Part shown: positions 12,313-19,678 of the stretch, in pieces
Numbering within the stretch: position 1 is the stretch's first letter
Layout of the letters: each line of letters begins with the position of its first letter
IMG/VR virus record: IMGVR_UViG_3300013103_000021
Span: 1 to 41,197 of that record
Source of the DNA: a virus
Length of the DNA stretch: 41,197 nucleotides
Direction: 5' to 3' (one strand)
Position numbers and translations under genes: made by a program
Notes under the pieces: generated by a model
What the model was told of the DNA's origin: nothing
The model's database searches: none
What the model saw: the letters and a program-made list of their open reading frames with translations, nothing else

Positions 12313-12696
12313 ATGACTGTAGCCGATATGATTGACCTTTATGTTACCATAAGAAATGAAATCTCCATGAAGAAGAAGTTATTCACAGAGTTTGAAAAGG
12401 AGGCTAAAAAAGAACTCGCGGTTATTGAGCTCGACCTTCTTGAGAAAGCACGTGATATGGGAGTCCAGTCTTTTAAGACAGAGCATGGTACTGCATTCCA
12501 GACAGTTAAGAAATATACCAGTGTTACTGATCGAGAGAAGCTCATCGAGTATGTCGAGAGTACACAAGACTATACAGTATTCACGAATAACATTTCCAAG
12601 GCCCACATCATCAACCTAATGGATGATGGACTTGACCCAGCTGATATTGGTATAGCCTATTCTGAAGAACAGGTGATCCAATTTAGAAAGAACTAA
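12313..12696 (+). CDS. Hypothetical phage protein (127 aa)
   Basis: First gene after the promoter at 12257, ATG at 12313 with AAGGA upstream. The N-terminal ~50 residues are a charged helix or coiled coil; the next part (MGVQSFKTEHGTAFQTVKKY) has the pattern of small phage proteins found before putative ssDNA-binding proteins, followed by an alpha/beta tail. I know no function for that family. Being co-transcribed with the probable ssDNA-binding protein suggests replication or recombination. Confidence 0.7.
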   Translation: MTVADMIDLYVTIRNEISMKKKLFTEFEKEAKKELAVIELDLLEKARDMGVQSFKTEHGTAFQTVKKYTSVTDREKLIEYVESTQDYTVFTNNISKAHIINLMDDGLDPADIGIAYSEEQVIQFRKN

Positions 12697-12732
12697 TTAG
12701 CAATCTTGCTAGTTAGAAATGAGGAAGTTAGT

Positions 12733-13542
12733 ATGACTGATACAGCAAACTTACCCGCGCATATTCGCGAGGCTTTGGGAGAGAAGGACGTAACCCAAAC
12801 AGGTGAGATGGATACGGGAACTGGAGGCGTACCTCGGATCTCTCTCAAGAAATCTCGATTTACTACCAAGGAAGGTGAAGAGGAAGTGAAGCATGGTGAT
12901 GAGCTCAATGTTATCATCGTAGGTATTACTCCAGAGAATCATTTTTCCAAGACTTACTTCGCAGGTAGCTATACCCCAGGCGCTACGGACGCACCTGATT
13001 GCCAGTCAAGTAATGGCACACATCCAGATGTATTTGTAGACAATCCTATCAGTGAGAACTGCAGAACCTGTCCCATGAATGCCTGGGGATCAGCCAAGAG
13101 CATGTCTGGGGGTAAGGCCAAAGCTTGTAAGGATTCTAAGAGAGTTTACGTAGTTCTTGAGTCTGACCTAGAAAAAGACAGTCCCACTGTTTACCTGTTG
13201 AGTATTACAGTGAATAGTCTGAAAACCTTTGGAGCTTATGGCAAGTCTCTATTCAAAGCGGGTATTCCGTCACCATCAGTTGTAATTACTAAGCTGAGTT
13301 TCGATGAAGAAGCCAGTGTACCTAAGCTCGAGTTCGCCCAAGGTGACTTCGTATCAGCTGGTGCGATTGGTCCAATAATGGATGTGGCGGAAGAGAAGCC
13401 TTGGGATGCCTGGAAGAATGACACTACGCCCAAGTTAGCCCAGCCAACTGACGGAAGTACGCAGCCCGATGGTAGACAACCTCCAGTCGAGGGATATCTG
13501 GAAGATACTCTAGTCCAAGAACTTGATCAGTGGGATGAGTGA
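12733..13542 (+). CDS. Probable ssDNA-binding protein
   Basis: 269 residues from the ATG at 12733 after GAGGAAG; a TTG at 12706 lacks a ribosome site. The central part holds four Cys (C...C-x2-C...C in NPISENCRTCPMNAWGSAKS and KACKDSK) that could bind zinc, followed by a beta-rich region. The last ~40 residues are a Pro/Gln/Gly-rich linker and an acidic tip (QELDQWDE), the hallmark of phage ssDNA-binding proteins such as T7 gp2.5, whose tail contacts partner proteins. Family assignment is by shape and context; no OB-fold could be verified. Its stop overlaps the next GTG (GTGA). Confidence 0.6.
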   Translation: MTDTANLPAHIREALGEKDVTQTGEMDTGTGGVPRISLKKSRFTTKEGEEEVKHGDELNVIIVGITPENHFSKTYFAGSYTPGATDAPDCQSSNGTHPDVFVDNPISENCRTCPMNAWGSAKSMSGGKAKACKDSKRVYVVLESDLEKDSPTVYLLSITVNSLKTFGAYGKSLFKAGIPSPSVVITKLSFDEEASVPKLEFAQGDFVSAGAIGPIMDVAEEKPWDAWKNDTTPKLAQPTDGSTQPDGRQPPVEGYLEDTLVQELDQWDE

Positions 13543-13991
13543 TTAAGATAGTCTTTCAGTATGTCGGACCTCATGGTAGGCACACGGAAGTGTACCAGGA
13601 TGGCGAGCTTGTGAGAGGTTACTTCTTCACTGACACCTCACCACTATTACTGTTATGGATAGCGTGTGATCTTAGGTACCAGAATGTAGCAGATGTGTTA
13701 AAGAACGAGACAGACTATCCAAGGAGGGATGACATATCAGAGAGCATTCTGGCTAGAGTAGGTGATAGGAGCTTATTCTCCAAATATGACGTTGTCTACG
13801 ATACACAGGCGATACCTAACGCTTACCTCTACCTGAAAGACTTGAAGCTAGCCCGTCCAATAGAATCCATTCTGGATTACATGGACAAACTGATTAAAAA
13901 GATTTGCAATGAACTTAACGATTATGACCTGGAGATAGAATATGGACTCGATGACCGAGATATTTATAAGAGTTGGAATCTTCAACCGTGA
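13539..13991 (+). CDS. Hypothetical protein (150 aa)
   Basis: GTG start at 13539 overlapping the stop of the previous gene (GTGA), typical of coupling in this genome. The N-terminal part looks beta-rich (IVFQYVG, TEVYQDGELVRGYFF); the C-terminal part is helical and acidic (MDKLIKKICNELNDYDLEIEY). No family recognised. It lies between the probable ssDNA-binding protein and the MazG-like enzyme, so a link to nucleotide or DNA metabolism is possible but unsupported. Confidence 0.65.
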   Translation: MIKIVFQYVGPHGRHTEVYQDGELVRGYFFTDTSPLLLLWIACDLRYQNVADVLKNETDYPRRDDISESILARVGDRSLFSKYDVVYDTQAIPNAYLYLKDLKLARPIESILDYMDKLIKKICNELNDYDLEIEYGLDDRDIYKSWNLQP

Positions 13992-14607
13992 GATTCTCAT
14001 GATTAAAGAGCCTGGAGGTAAGCTACAGAATATCAATAATGATATGGTAAAGTTACTCCATACACAATTAAAGGAGGAAGCAATAGAATACCAGGAATCT
14101 GTGAATGACGGCAACTTAGTGGATCAAGTTGATGCTCTTATTGACAGTATCTATTTTACCTTAGGAGGCTTGTATCGCCATGGTGTGACAACTCAAGGCG
14201 CTATTATCCTAGTAGATACTTTCTATGGTGATGACAAACCACTGGATATATCCATGTATGAGCACCTGAGTCATGGTGCGTTGCCAGTAGATAGCTCCAT
14301 AATCTGTGGAGACCTGGTAAGTAGTGCTGATCTCTATAGAAACATGTCTACGAGAGATGCTACAGTAACAGCGACAGGTTACTTAATCCAGTCGTTAGAA
14401 GTTGCAATGCTAGGCTTAATAAGTCTGAACATTGACGAGTCAACCTTTGTCAAGCTATTCTGTATTATCCATGAGGCAAATATGACAAAGGCCAAGGGCA
14501 AAGTGGCAAGCCGTCCAGGCTTTGAATCACCTGATGCCTGTAAGCCAGATAACTGGGTTGGACCAGAGGCTAAGATGCGTGAAGTCCTTGATGGTTTGTC
14601 TAAGTGA
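13942..14607 (+). CDS. MazG-like nucleotide pyrophosphohydrolase
   Basis: 221 residues resembling the all-alpha NTP pyrophosphohydrolase group (MazG / HisE-like) common in phages; these hydrolyse (d)NTPs to monophosphates. The metal-binding EExxE...ExxD pattern appears as LKEEAIEYQES then VDQVDALIDSIYFTLGGL. The C-terminal VHEANM-like box is IIHEANMTKAKGKV. The start overlaps the previous gene by 50 bases; Met4 at 13951 is an alternative. Residues about 95-150 (a Tyr/Ser-rich insert) are longer than in minimal relatives. It sits directly before a dNMP kinase, so the two probably shape the phage dNTP pool. Confidence 0.75.
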   Translation: MDSMTEIFIRVGIFNREILMIKEPGGKLQNINNDMVKLLHTQLKEEAIEYQESVNDGNLVDQVDALIDSIYFTLGGLYRHGVTTQGAIILVDTFYGDDKPLDISMYEHLSHGALPVDSSIICGDLVSSADLYRNMSTRDATVTATGYLIQSLEVAMLGLISLNIDESTFVKLFCIIHEANMTKAKGKVASRPGFESPDACKPDNWVGPEAKMREVLDGLSK

Positions 14608-15095
14608 AATCCATAATACTGGAAGGACCTAATGGAGCAGGCAAGTCCACTCTAGCTAAGAGATTATCAGAGGAATTAGGTCTAGAAATTATCCATGCGG
14701 GTGGACCCAGTGATGACTTCAAGCACTGTATAAAGAGAAGTATGGAAGAGCTAGGGAAGATAAATACTGGTACGTACATATTTGATAGAGTCCAACCTCC
14801 ATCTTATATGGTTTACCAACAGCCTAATAGCTTGGACATGAAGTTGTTAAAATCCATACTGGATAAGATGTTATGGAACAGCATTCTTATTTATTGTCAC
14901 GGAGATGGAACTCCTGACTTCGATAACAAGGAGCACTACGTAGAAGGGTTACAAGAAGAAGTAACTATCAATCAAGTCGAGATCAGAAAGCGTTACAAGA
15001 GTCTGATGAATATTTTACCCCATGTCTCGTACCATTTCGGTACAGACTTATTTGATACACTATTGAAGGAAGTTAAAAATGACCAAGAAAAATAA
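14604..15095 (+). CDS. Deoxynucleoside monophosphate kinase-like protein
   Basis: 163-residue P-loop kinase: Walker A GPNGAGKST (8-16) straight after a hydrophobic strand, a YIFDRVQPP segment that fits the DR(x) substrate and lid region of thymidylate/dNMP kinases, and a helical C-terminal half. GTG start at 14604 overlaps the previous stop (GTGA). The likely role is phosphorylating dNMPs for DNA synthesis. With the dCMP deaminase and thymidylate-synthase-like enzyme further on, it may also handle a modified nucleotide, which is inference. Shorter than bacterial Tmk (about 210 residues). Confidence 0.75.
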   Translation: MKSIILEGPNGAGKSTLAKRLSEELGLEIIHAGGPSDDFKHCIKRSMEELGKINTGTYIFDRVQPPSYMVYQQPNSLDMKLLKSILDKMLWNSILIYCHGDGTPDFDNKEHYVEGLQEEVTINQVEIRKRYKSLMNILPHVSYHFGTDLFDTLLKEVKNDQEK

Positions 15096-15810
15096 AGTTG
15101 CAGATATCGAGTTGAATGTACAAGACGTTGAAACTGAAGCTGAATCCCTGGTAGAAGCGATCTTCCAAGAGAATATCGAACTGACTGAAGATGAAATCGT
15201 CCTGGCTATTTATACTGAGACTGAGTTAGGTCTGAAAGAAGCGACTGCTCAATATCGCAAACTGGCAATTGAAGCAGGCCTTATCTTTACACCTGCTCAG
15301 CGTAAGGAAGAGTGGAAAGGTAAGGTCGAAGGTGTTGATCTGGCTGATCCAGAAGGTATGGAATTTGCCAAGAGTGCAGCTAAGGAGATCGGCATTACTC
15401 CAGTAACTGCTGACAAGTACATCCGTGAGAAAGCTGCAGAAGACGGCTTCGAGATGCCTGAGATTGTTAAGACCAATTCCAAATGGAAAGAGGTTCTTGA
15501 AGGCTTTACTGAAGAAGAGGTCCTTGAAGGTGATAAGGACGAAGTCATGGCTAAGCTCGCTGAGCTAGGTCAGTACGATGAGAAACAGACAAAAGCGAAT
15601 TACAATCGCTTGCGTCGTGCCTTTGGTTGGGAAGCTCCAGCCTCCATGAGTTCTCAGTTGAACACCTGGTTCGTAGATCACCTCGATGCTACGCGTGATG
15701 AGATTATCGCTAAGGGCACAGAGGTCGGTATGACTGAAGGTTCTGCTACTTACTACGTCGGCATTTATAAGATCGTGAATGAGCTGATCGTAGAATTAGA
15801 AAGTCGCTAG
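15079..15810 (+). CDS. Four-repeat helical protein, paralogue of the gene at 1-318
   Basis: 243 residues from the ATG at 15079 (AAGGAAG upstream). I see four divergent copies of a ~52-residue unit: about 18-70, 74-128, 133-186 and 191-241. Each has an aromatic or Leu-rich first helix, an acidic turn with (D/E)E(I/V), a helix ending in Gly (ELGL, EIGI, ELGQ, EVGM), a T/S-x-x-(T/A)A-x-x-Y helix and a charged end. The last repeat matches the product at 1-318. The G-x-T...A-x-x-Y pattern is reminiscent of helix-turn-helix units, so a multi-domain DNA-binding or nucleoid-like protein is possible. Codon use is regular and well adapted, suggesting high expression. The function is unknown. Confidence 0.8.
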   Translation: MTKKNKVADIELNVQDVETEAESLVEAIFQENIELTEDEIVLAIYTETELGLKEATAQYRKLAIEAGLIFTPAQRKEEWKGKVEGVDLADPEGMEFAKSAAKEIGITPVTADKYIREKAAEDGFEMPEIVKTNSKWKEVLEGFTEEEVLEGDKDEVMAKLAELGQYDEKQTKANYNRLRRAFGWEAPASMSSQLNTWFVDHLDATRDEIIAKGTEVGMTEGSATYYVGIYKIVNELIVELESR

Positions 15811-15818
15811 ACCAACCT

Positions 15819-15834
15819 GGCCCAAGGACGGGCC
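15819..15834 (+). terminator. Hairpin before the PEP-CTERM gene
   Basis: Stem GGCCC / GGGCC with loop AAGGAC, nine bases after the four-repeat gene, then CCTCC. A near-identical hairpin stands after the PEP-CTERM gene at 16560. No T tract, so attenuation or mRNA processing is as likely as termination. Confidence 0.5.
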
Positions 15835-15854
15835 TCCCGCAATCAGGAGAATCT

Positions 15855-15902
15855 ATGGTAACAGAACCTTTCATTAATTTTACTTACGAGGTACAATCAT
15901 GA
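15855..15902 (+). CDS. Possible 15-residue leader peptide
   Basis: ATG at 15855 with AGGAG six bases upstream, reading 15 codons and stopping with a TGA that overlaps the ATG of the PEP-CTERM gene (ATGA). The arrangement would couple translation of the exported protein to the leader. It could also be chance, since the downstream gene has its own GAGG site inside the leader. Confidence 0.35.
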   Translation: MVTEPFINFTYEVQS

Positions 15903-16552
15903 AAAAGTTATTAACAGTACTCGCACTGTCAGCTGTAGCTTCTACAGCTCTTGCCTATCCCTCTACTTATAATGGTATAGCGGATTCAGGTGACGAGCTT
16001 TGGACTCTCACTGACTCCAATGATGTTATGGATGACTCAGGGTTTACTCTGACGTTTGACCGTGGCAGTTTCAATTCTCCAGATCATACCTTTGGTTTTT
16101 ACCAGTATGACTTGGATAATGACGTTATCACTGGCTCCCTGGATATCTTCAGGGCTGGCGATTCTGTCGGAACTACCAGTAATGTCGTCTGGGATAATCC
16201 GGCTCAAACTGCGGCAACGCGGTACGGGTCTATTGACACATCGCTCGCGGATATGACCTTTGGGTTCTTCTTTATCAGTGACGGTGATACCTACTACAGC
16301 CAAGAGGTCCTCAATGGAGGTACTGACTACTTTGGTATGTACTGGGAGACAGACCCCTTCGTTGATGCCAACCTGTATGTAATAGGTAATGACGACGGTA
16401 ATCGCCATTGGAATTATGACCAGATGAGCGTATCTGCGAATGATGTTCGTCCAATAGACAGTATTACCACTCAGAACGTCCCTGAGCCTCTACCATTGGC
16501 TCTTATGGGTGCTGGCTTGATAGGCCTCAGGTTGTCTAGAAAGCTTCTATAA
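15899..16552 (+). CDS. PEP-CTERM sorting-signal exported protein
   Basis: 217 residues. N-terminal signal peptide: MKK, hydrophobic core, cleavage probably after Ala19 (ALA before Tyr20). The body is beta-rich and full of Asp, Gly and Thr, with TFGFYQYD- and TFGFFFISDGD-type strands. The C-terminus is a textbook PEP-CTERM tripartite signal: VPEP (194-197), a short hydrophobic Gly-rich segment (about 199-213) and basic residues RLSRK. In bacteria such proteins are processed by an exosortase and usually tied to extracellular polysaccharide or surface structures. No exosortase is encoded in the window, so the host must supply it. The gene lies inside the replication block, flanked by hairpins. 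It may be cargo altering the host envelope or blocking superinfection; this is inference. Confidence 0.9.
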   Translation: MKKLLTVLALSAVASTALAYPSTYNGIADSGDELWTLTDSNDVMDDSGFTLTFDRGSFNSPDHTFGFYQYDLDNDVITGSLDIFRAGDSVGTTSNVVWDNPAQTAATRYGSIDTSLADMTFGFFFISDGDTYYSQEVLNGGTDYFGMYWETDPFVDANLYVIGNDDGNRHWNYDQMSVSANDVRPIDSITTQNVPEPLPLALMGAGLIGLRLSRKLL

Positions 16553-16559
16553 TTCACGT

Positions 16560-16573
16560 GGCCAGGGACGGCC
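16560..16573 (+). terminator. Hairpin after the PEP-CTERM gene
   Basis: Stem GGCC / GGCC with loop AGGGAC, eight bases after the PEP-CTERM stop, followed by TCC and the TTGGAGAATA ribosome context of the next gene. It nearly copies the hairpin at 15819 (loop AAGGAC). Confidence 0.45.
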
Positions 16574-16588
16574 TCCTTGGAGAATACC

Positions 16589-16813
16589 ATGAGTAATTAT
16601 CCAGATGACATAAGAAATTATGACGACGATCCTCGTAGCCCTTTCCATATAGAGAAGTTTATATGCGAGGAGTGTGACATAGAATTCAAAGATGATCGAG
16701 AACTAGAAGACCACGATATAAAGGTACACTCTGTATGCCTTAACTGTGGACTTGTATCGCAAGAGATTACAGATTACTGCAAAGACTGTGCCAGAGAATA
16801 CGAGAATGAGTAG
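16589..16813 (+). CDS. C2H2 zinc-finger plus zinc-ribbon protein (74 aa)
   Basis: ATG at 16589 after TTGGAGAATA; an upstream TTG at 16577 overlaps that site. After an acidic N-terminus comes a canonical C-x2-C-x12-H-x4-H finger (CEECDIEF...LEDHDIKVH) with Phe and Leu at the classical hydrophobic positions. Next is a C-x2-C-x10-C-x2-C ribbon (CLNCG...YCKDC). Such small zinc proteins bind nucleic acid or protein partners; classical C2H2 spacing is unusual in phages. It overlaps the dCMP deaminase gene by 8 bases. Specific role unknown. Confidence 0.8.
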   Translation: MSNYPDDIRNYDDDPRSPFHIEKFICEECDIEFKDDRELEDHDIKVHSVCLNCGLVSQEITDYCKDCAREYENE

Positions 16814-17279
16814 GCCTAGTAACGACGAGTTCTTCCTTGGTATAGCAGAAGCAGTCTCAAGAAGAGCTACCTGCCATAGAAGATCAGTAGGTTGCGTGTT
16901 AGTAGACATCAACCAGAATATCATATCAACCGGTTACAATTCTGTAGCCAGTAGAATCCCACACTGTAATCCCGAATCACCATGCCCTGGCGCCTTCGAT
17001 AAATCTGGTGATACTTCCAGATGTATTGCAAGGCATGCTGAGGACGTGGCTATAGCGAAGTGTAAAGATATCTACAGTATCAGGACTGTCTACGTCACTG
17101 ATAGTCCTTGTCTGGCATGTGTCCGTAGGTTACTAGACACTAGCTGTACCAGGATCGTATTTGAAAAGAAGTACACAGATCAGTCTGGGGCAGTGCTATG
17201 GGAGTCACGAGGTCTTGCGTGGTCACACGTGGATACTTGCATGGAGGTCCTCAGGATCCCCAGGGAGCTCTCAATTTAA
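16806..17279 (+). CDS. dCMP deaminase
   Basis: 157 residues from the ATG at 16806; an upstream GTG at 16746 would run through the zinc-finger gene. Zinc-dependent cytidine deaminase fold: RHAEDVAIAK supplies the HAE motif (His ligand, catalytic Glu), and SPCLACVRRLL supplies the PCxxC motif. The upstream block CHRRSVGCVLV and the NPESPCPGAF insert match deoxycytidylate deaminases, which turn dCMP into dUMP for thymidylate synthesis. The thymidylate-synthase-like gene lies 0.65 kb downstream, supporting one pathway. Confidence 0.9.
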   Translation: MSRPSNDEFFLGIAEAVSRRATCHRRSVGCVLVDINQNIISTGYNSVASRIPHCNPESPCPGAFDKSGDTSRCIARHAEDVAIAKCKDIYSIRTVYVTDSPCLACVRRLLDTSCTRIVFEKKYTDQSGAVLWESRGLAWSHVDTCMEVLRIPRELSI

Positions 17280-17363
17280 CCCTCTGATGTTACTATAGAT
17301 TATACATTTAAGTTGGGTGACGGACCCCACATTTGACCTGACGACACATATTTGGAGCAATAA

Positions 17364-17939
17364 ATGAGTTATAATGAGAAAGTCAAGCAGAGAATACTAG
17401 ATGGTGATCTTTCTAAGCCAACAGAATTATACCCGTTACTGATAGATGAGTTGGCTAGAGATAAGGTAGAAGTAGTCAAGTTTATCAATATTCAGATGAA
17501 GCTAAAGAACTACGTTGCCTGTTCCATACTGGATGTAGGAGGAGCGAATGGTCGTATGGTATCAGGGATTGATATACCAGTAAAGATCGTTATAGATAAA
17601 AGAGCTTTCGACCAACTGCCAGGCGTAAGTTATATTCACCAGGAGTATGGACATGATCTATCTGTAGCTGATGTCACCATGTTTTCAGAATTCCTCCACC
17701 TATTCTCACTGGAGAATATCGAGAAGTTTATCAAGAAATGTCAGTCCAGATACATAATCGTTGTAGAGAACAAGTACGACGATTTCTTAGACCTCAGGCT
17801 TAGACTCTGGTCTGGCGGGGCATGTATACCAGAAGGTTTCTTAAACGAGCTTACTGGAACTAAACCATATTACGTAAATGGTTACGGAGTATGGATCTTT
17901 AAAAACAAGAACTGGAGCGAGAGTAATGAAATCACTTGA
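17364..17939 (+). CDS. SAM-dependent methyltransferase-like protein
   Basis: 191 residues, ATG at 17364 after TTTGGAG. The CSILDVGGANGRMV segment (about residues 54-68) looks like motif I of class I methyltransferases (hyd-hyd-D-x-G-x-x-x-G). An acidic residue after IVIDKRA could be motif II, and VADVTMFSEFLHLF fits a motif IV region. The rest is not typical, and I cannot identify the substrate. It overlaps the thymidylate-synthase-like gene by 14 bases. A nucleotide, DNA or protein methylation role is all possible. The call rests on motif I alone. Confidence 0.5.
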   Translation: MSYNEKVKQRILDGDLSKPTELYPLLIDELARDKVEVVKFINIQMKLKNYVACSILDVGGANGRMVSGIDIPVKIVIDKRAFDQLPGVSYIHQEYGHDLSVADVTMFSEFLHLFSLENIEKFIKKCQSRYIIVVENKYDDFLDLRLRLWSGGACIPEGFLNELTGTKPYYVNGYGVWIFKNKNWSESNEIT

Positions 17940-18654
17940 ATGTTTAACCTTTATGGACGCGTTCTTAAGCTGTAACCGCGTGATATACAATGGGCCAACT
18001 GAATCCAAGAAATCTAGGACAGGCGATACTGTAGGAACGCATGCACTGTCGTATCTAGTAATGGATGCTTCCAGCTATGACTTCTTCGATTCCATAGAAG
18101 GAAGGATCACCCGTGAGTATGCAGAGAGCTTCTGGCAGTTCATGATTAGTGGAGGTACTAATGCCAGTGAGAATTTTAAGAAGTGGGCAGGTACTAGCCA
18201 ATTCTATAAGAAGTCTGAGGATTCTGGCTTGCCAGATAATTTCAATACCCTCTACGGGCCAAGGATAATCAAACAGATCGATGCTCTAATCGAGGAGCTC
18301 AATGATAATCCTGACACCAGAAGGGGAGTTGTGCTAATCCTCGATGCCAACGATCAGATGTTACTGAATAAAGATGAGACCGTAGAATATCCATGTACCA
18401 TAGGTACGGTCTATTTCTTGTATAAAGGTAAGCTCTGCGCGCATTGTCTTATGCGCTCGCAGAATATGGCTACGGTCGCACAACTAGACATGTACCTCCA
18501 AGGTAAACTACTGGAGCATGTCGCGCGGCGCTTAGGGCGTGATATCGGGTCATTCTATTCAACCATTACTGATGCCCATATTTACATGAAAGATATTGCT
18601 TACGTAAGATTAATACTGGAGAAACATGGTGATAACTCTTTACAAAATAGATAA
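17926..18654 (+). CDS. Thymidylate synthase / dCMP hydroxymethylase family enzyme
   Basis: 242 residues from the ATG at 17926 (GGAGCGAGAG upstream). Family marks: NPDTRRGVVL, catalytic Cys157 in EYPCT, RSQN at 177-180 and TDAHIY near the end. Spacings equal those of E. coli ThyA: C157 to R177 is 20 residues and R177 to D188 is 11, matching C146, R166 and N177. Thus Asp188 replaces Asn177, as in T4 dCMP hydroxymethylase, and the Cys-Thr pair also resembles T4 gp42. Asn180 stands where both families normally keep Asp (D169). It may therefore act on a cytosine nucleotide or have changed chemistry. Neighbours are a deaminase, a methyltransferase-like protein and ligase. Confidence 0.8.
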   Translation: MKSLECLTFMDAFLSCNRVIYNGPTESKKSRTGDTVGTHALSYLVMDASSYDFFDSIEGRITREYAESFWQFMISGGTNASENFKKWAGTSQFYKKSEDSGLPDNFNTLYGPRIIKQIDALIEELNDNPDTRRGVVLILDANDQMLLNKDETVEYPCTIGTVYFLYKGKLCAHCLMRSQNMATVAQLDMYLQGKLLEHVARRLGRDIGSFYSTITDAHIYMKDIAYVRLILEKHGDNSLQNR

Positions 18655-19678
18655 TCTCGGAGCGCTTAGAGTCTGGTCTATCGCTGTTAATTATAACGAA
18701 GTAATCATCATTAAGACGGGTGTCTATGGAGGTAATTATATCACCCATAATGAGCACATCACTCAAGGCCTTGCTGGTAGAACCGTAGATGAGCAGATCC
18801 AGTCTCGAGTCAATTCCAGAATAAATAAGCAGAGGGACAAGGGATACCATGATACTAGAGAGCTAGCCAGGAGTAATGTCAATAAGAATGGTATGGACAC
18901 CTACGCCCCTATGCTAGCTCAGAGGTTCGACAAGATCAATCCCAAGAAGATTAAGGTAGAGGGAGCGCTTGTCCAGATGAAGCTTGATGGTAATCGCATG
19001 CTGGTCACGAGGTCTGACGGAGACCTCATCGCTTACACCAGGAACGGTAAAAGCATCGACACTCTAGGGCATATCACTGACGAGCTAGAGTTCCTCGAGG
19101 AAGGCCAGACCATTGATGGTGAGGTCTACATCCATGGAATGGCTCTGAAGGACATTGGCTCCAGGATGAGGAAATACCAGAGTGGCACGACTGATCTGCG
19201 ATACCATGCGTATGATCTAGTGATGGATGACTCGTACTCAGTGAGGCACGCAGCGCTAAGCGCTATGCCATTTAGAGAGTCTGTTATACTGGAGCCAGCA
19301 TGGACCTATAATCCTGACACCCTTAAGGCTGAGTTGGATAATGCCAGAGGTAGAGGGTATGAGGGTCTCATGGTGAGATTAGACCATGCTGGGTATGCAC
19401 CAGGGAAGAGAGATAAGTCACTCCTCAAGGTCAAGTTCAGACACGATGCAGAGTTTCCAATTATTGATGTCGTAAAGGATAAGGTAGGGAAAGGCAAGCT
19501 AGTGTTCAGATTACCCAATGGAGATACATTTACTACAGTAGCTCCTGGTACGGCTCAAGAGAAGAGAGACGTAGTTGCTAACCCCGAGGCTTACGTAGGT
19601 AGGTCAGCAACTGTCTCATTCGCTTACTATACTGACTTTGGAATCCCTTTCCATGCAGTATGTGAGAGATATGTTTAG
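18626..19678 (+). CDS. ATP-dependent DNA ligase with N-terminal WGR-like domain
   Basis: 350 residues, ATG at 18626 overlapping the previous gene by 29 bases. Residues 1-75 resemble the WGR-like domain found in front of some phage ligases (RVWSIAV, GVYGGNYIT, GRTVDEQ, KGYH). The nucleotidyltransferase domain follows: motif I KLDGNR (Lys119 takes the AMP), motif III DGEVYIHG (164-171), motif IV YEGLMVRL and motif V LLKVKF. An OB-fold end with the GDTFTTVAPG turn closes it. It seals nicks in replication and recombination. It is the last rightward gene; its stop codon overlaps the end of the convergent virion operon by four bases. Confidence 0.92.
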   Translation: MVITLYKIDNLGALRVWSIAVNYNEVIIIKTGVYGGNYITHNEHITQGLAGRTVDEQIQSRVNSRINKQRDKGYHDTRELARSNVNKNGMDTYAPMLAQRFDKINPKKIKVEGALVQMKLDGNRMLVTRSDGDLIAYTRNGKSIDTLGHITDELEFLEEGQTIDGEVYIHGMALKDIGSRMRKYQSGTTDLRYHAYDLVMDDSYSVRHAALSAMPFRESVILEPAWTYNPDTLKAELDNARGRGYEGLMVRLDHAGYAPGKRDKSLLKVKFRHDAEFPIIDVVKDKVGKGKLVFRLPNGDTFTTVAPGTAQEKRDVVANPEAYVGRSATVSFAYYTDFGIPFHAVCERYV

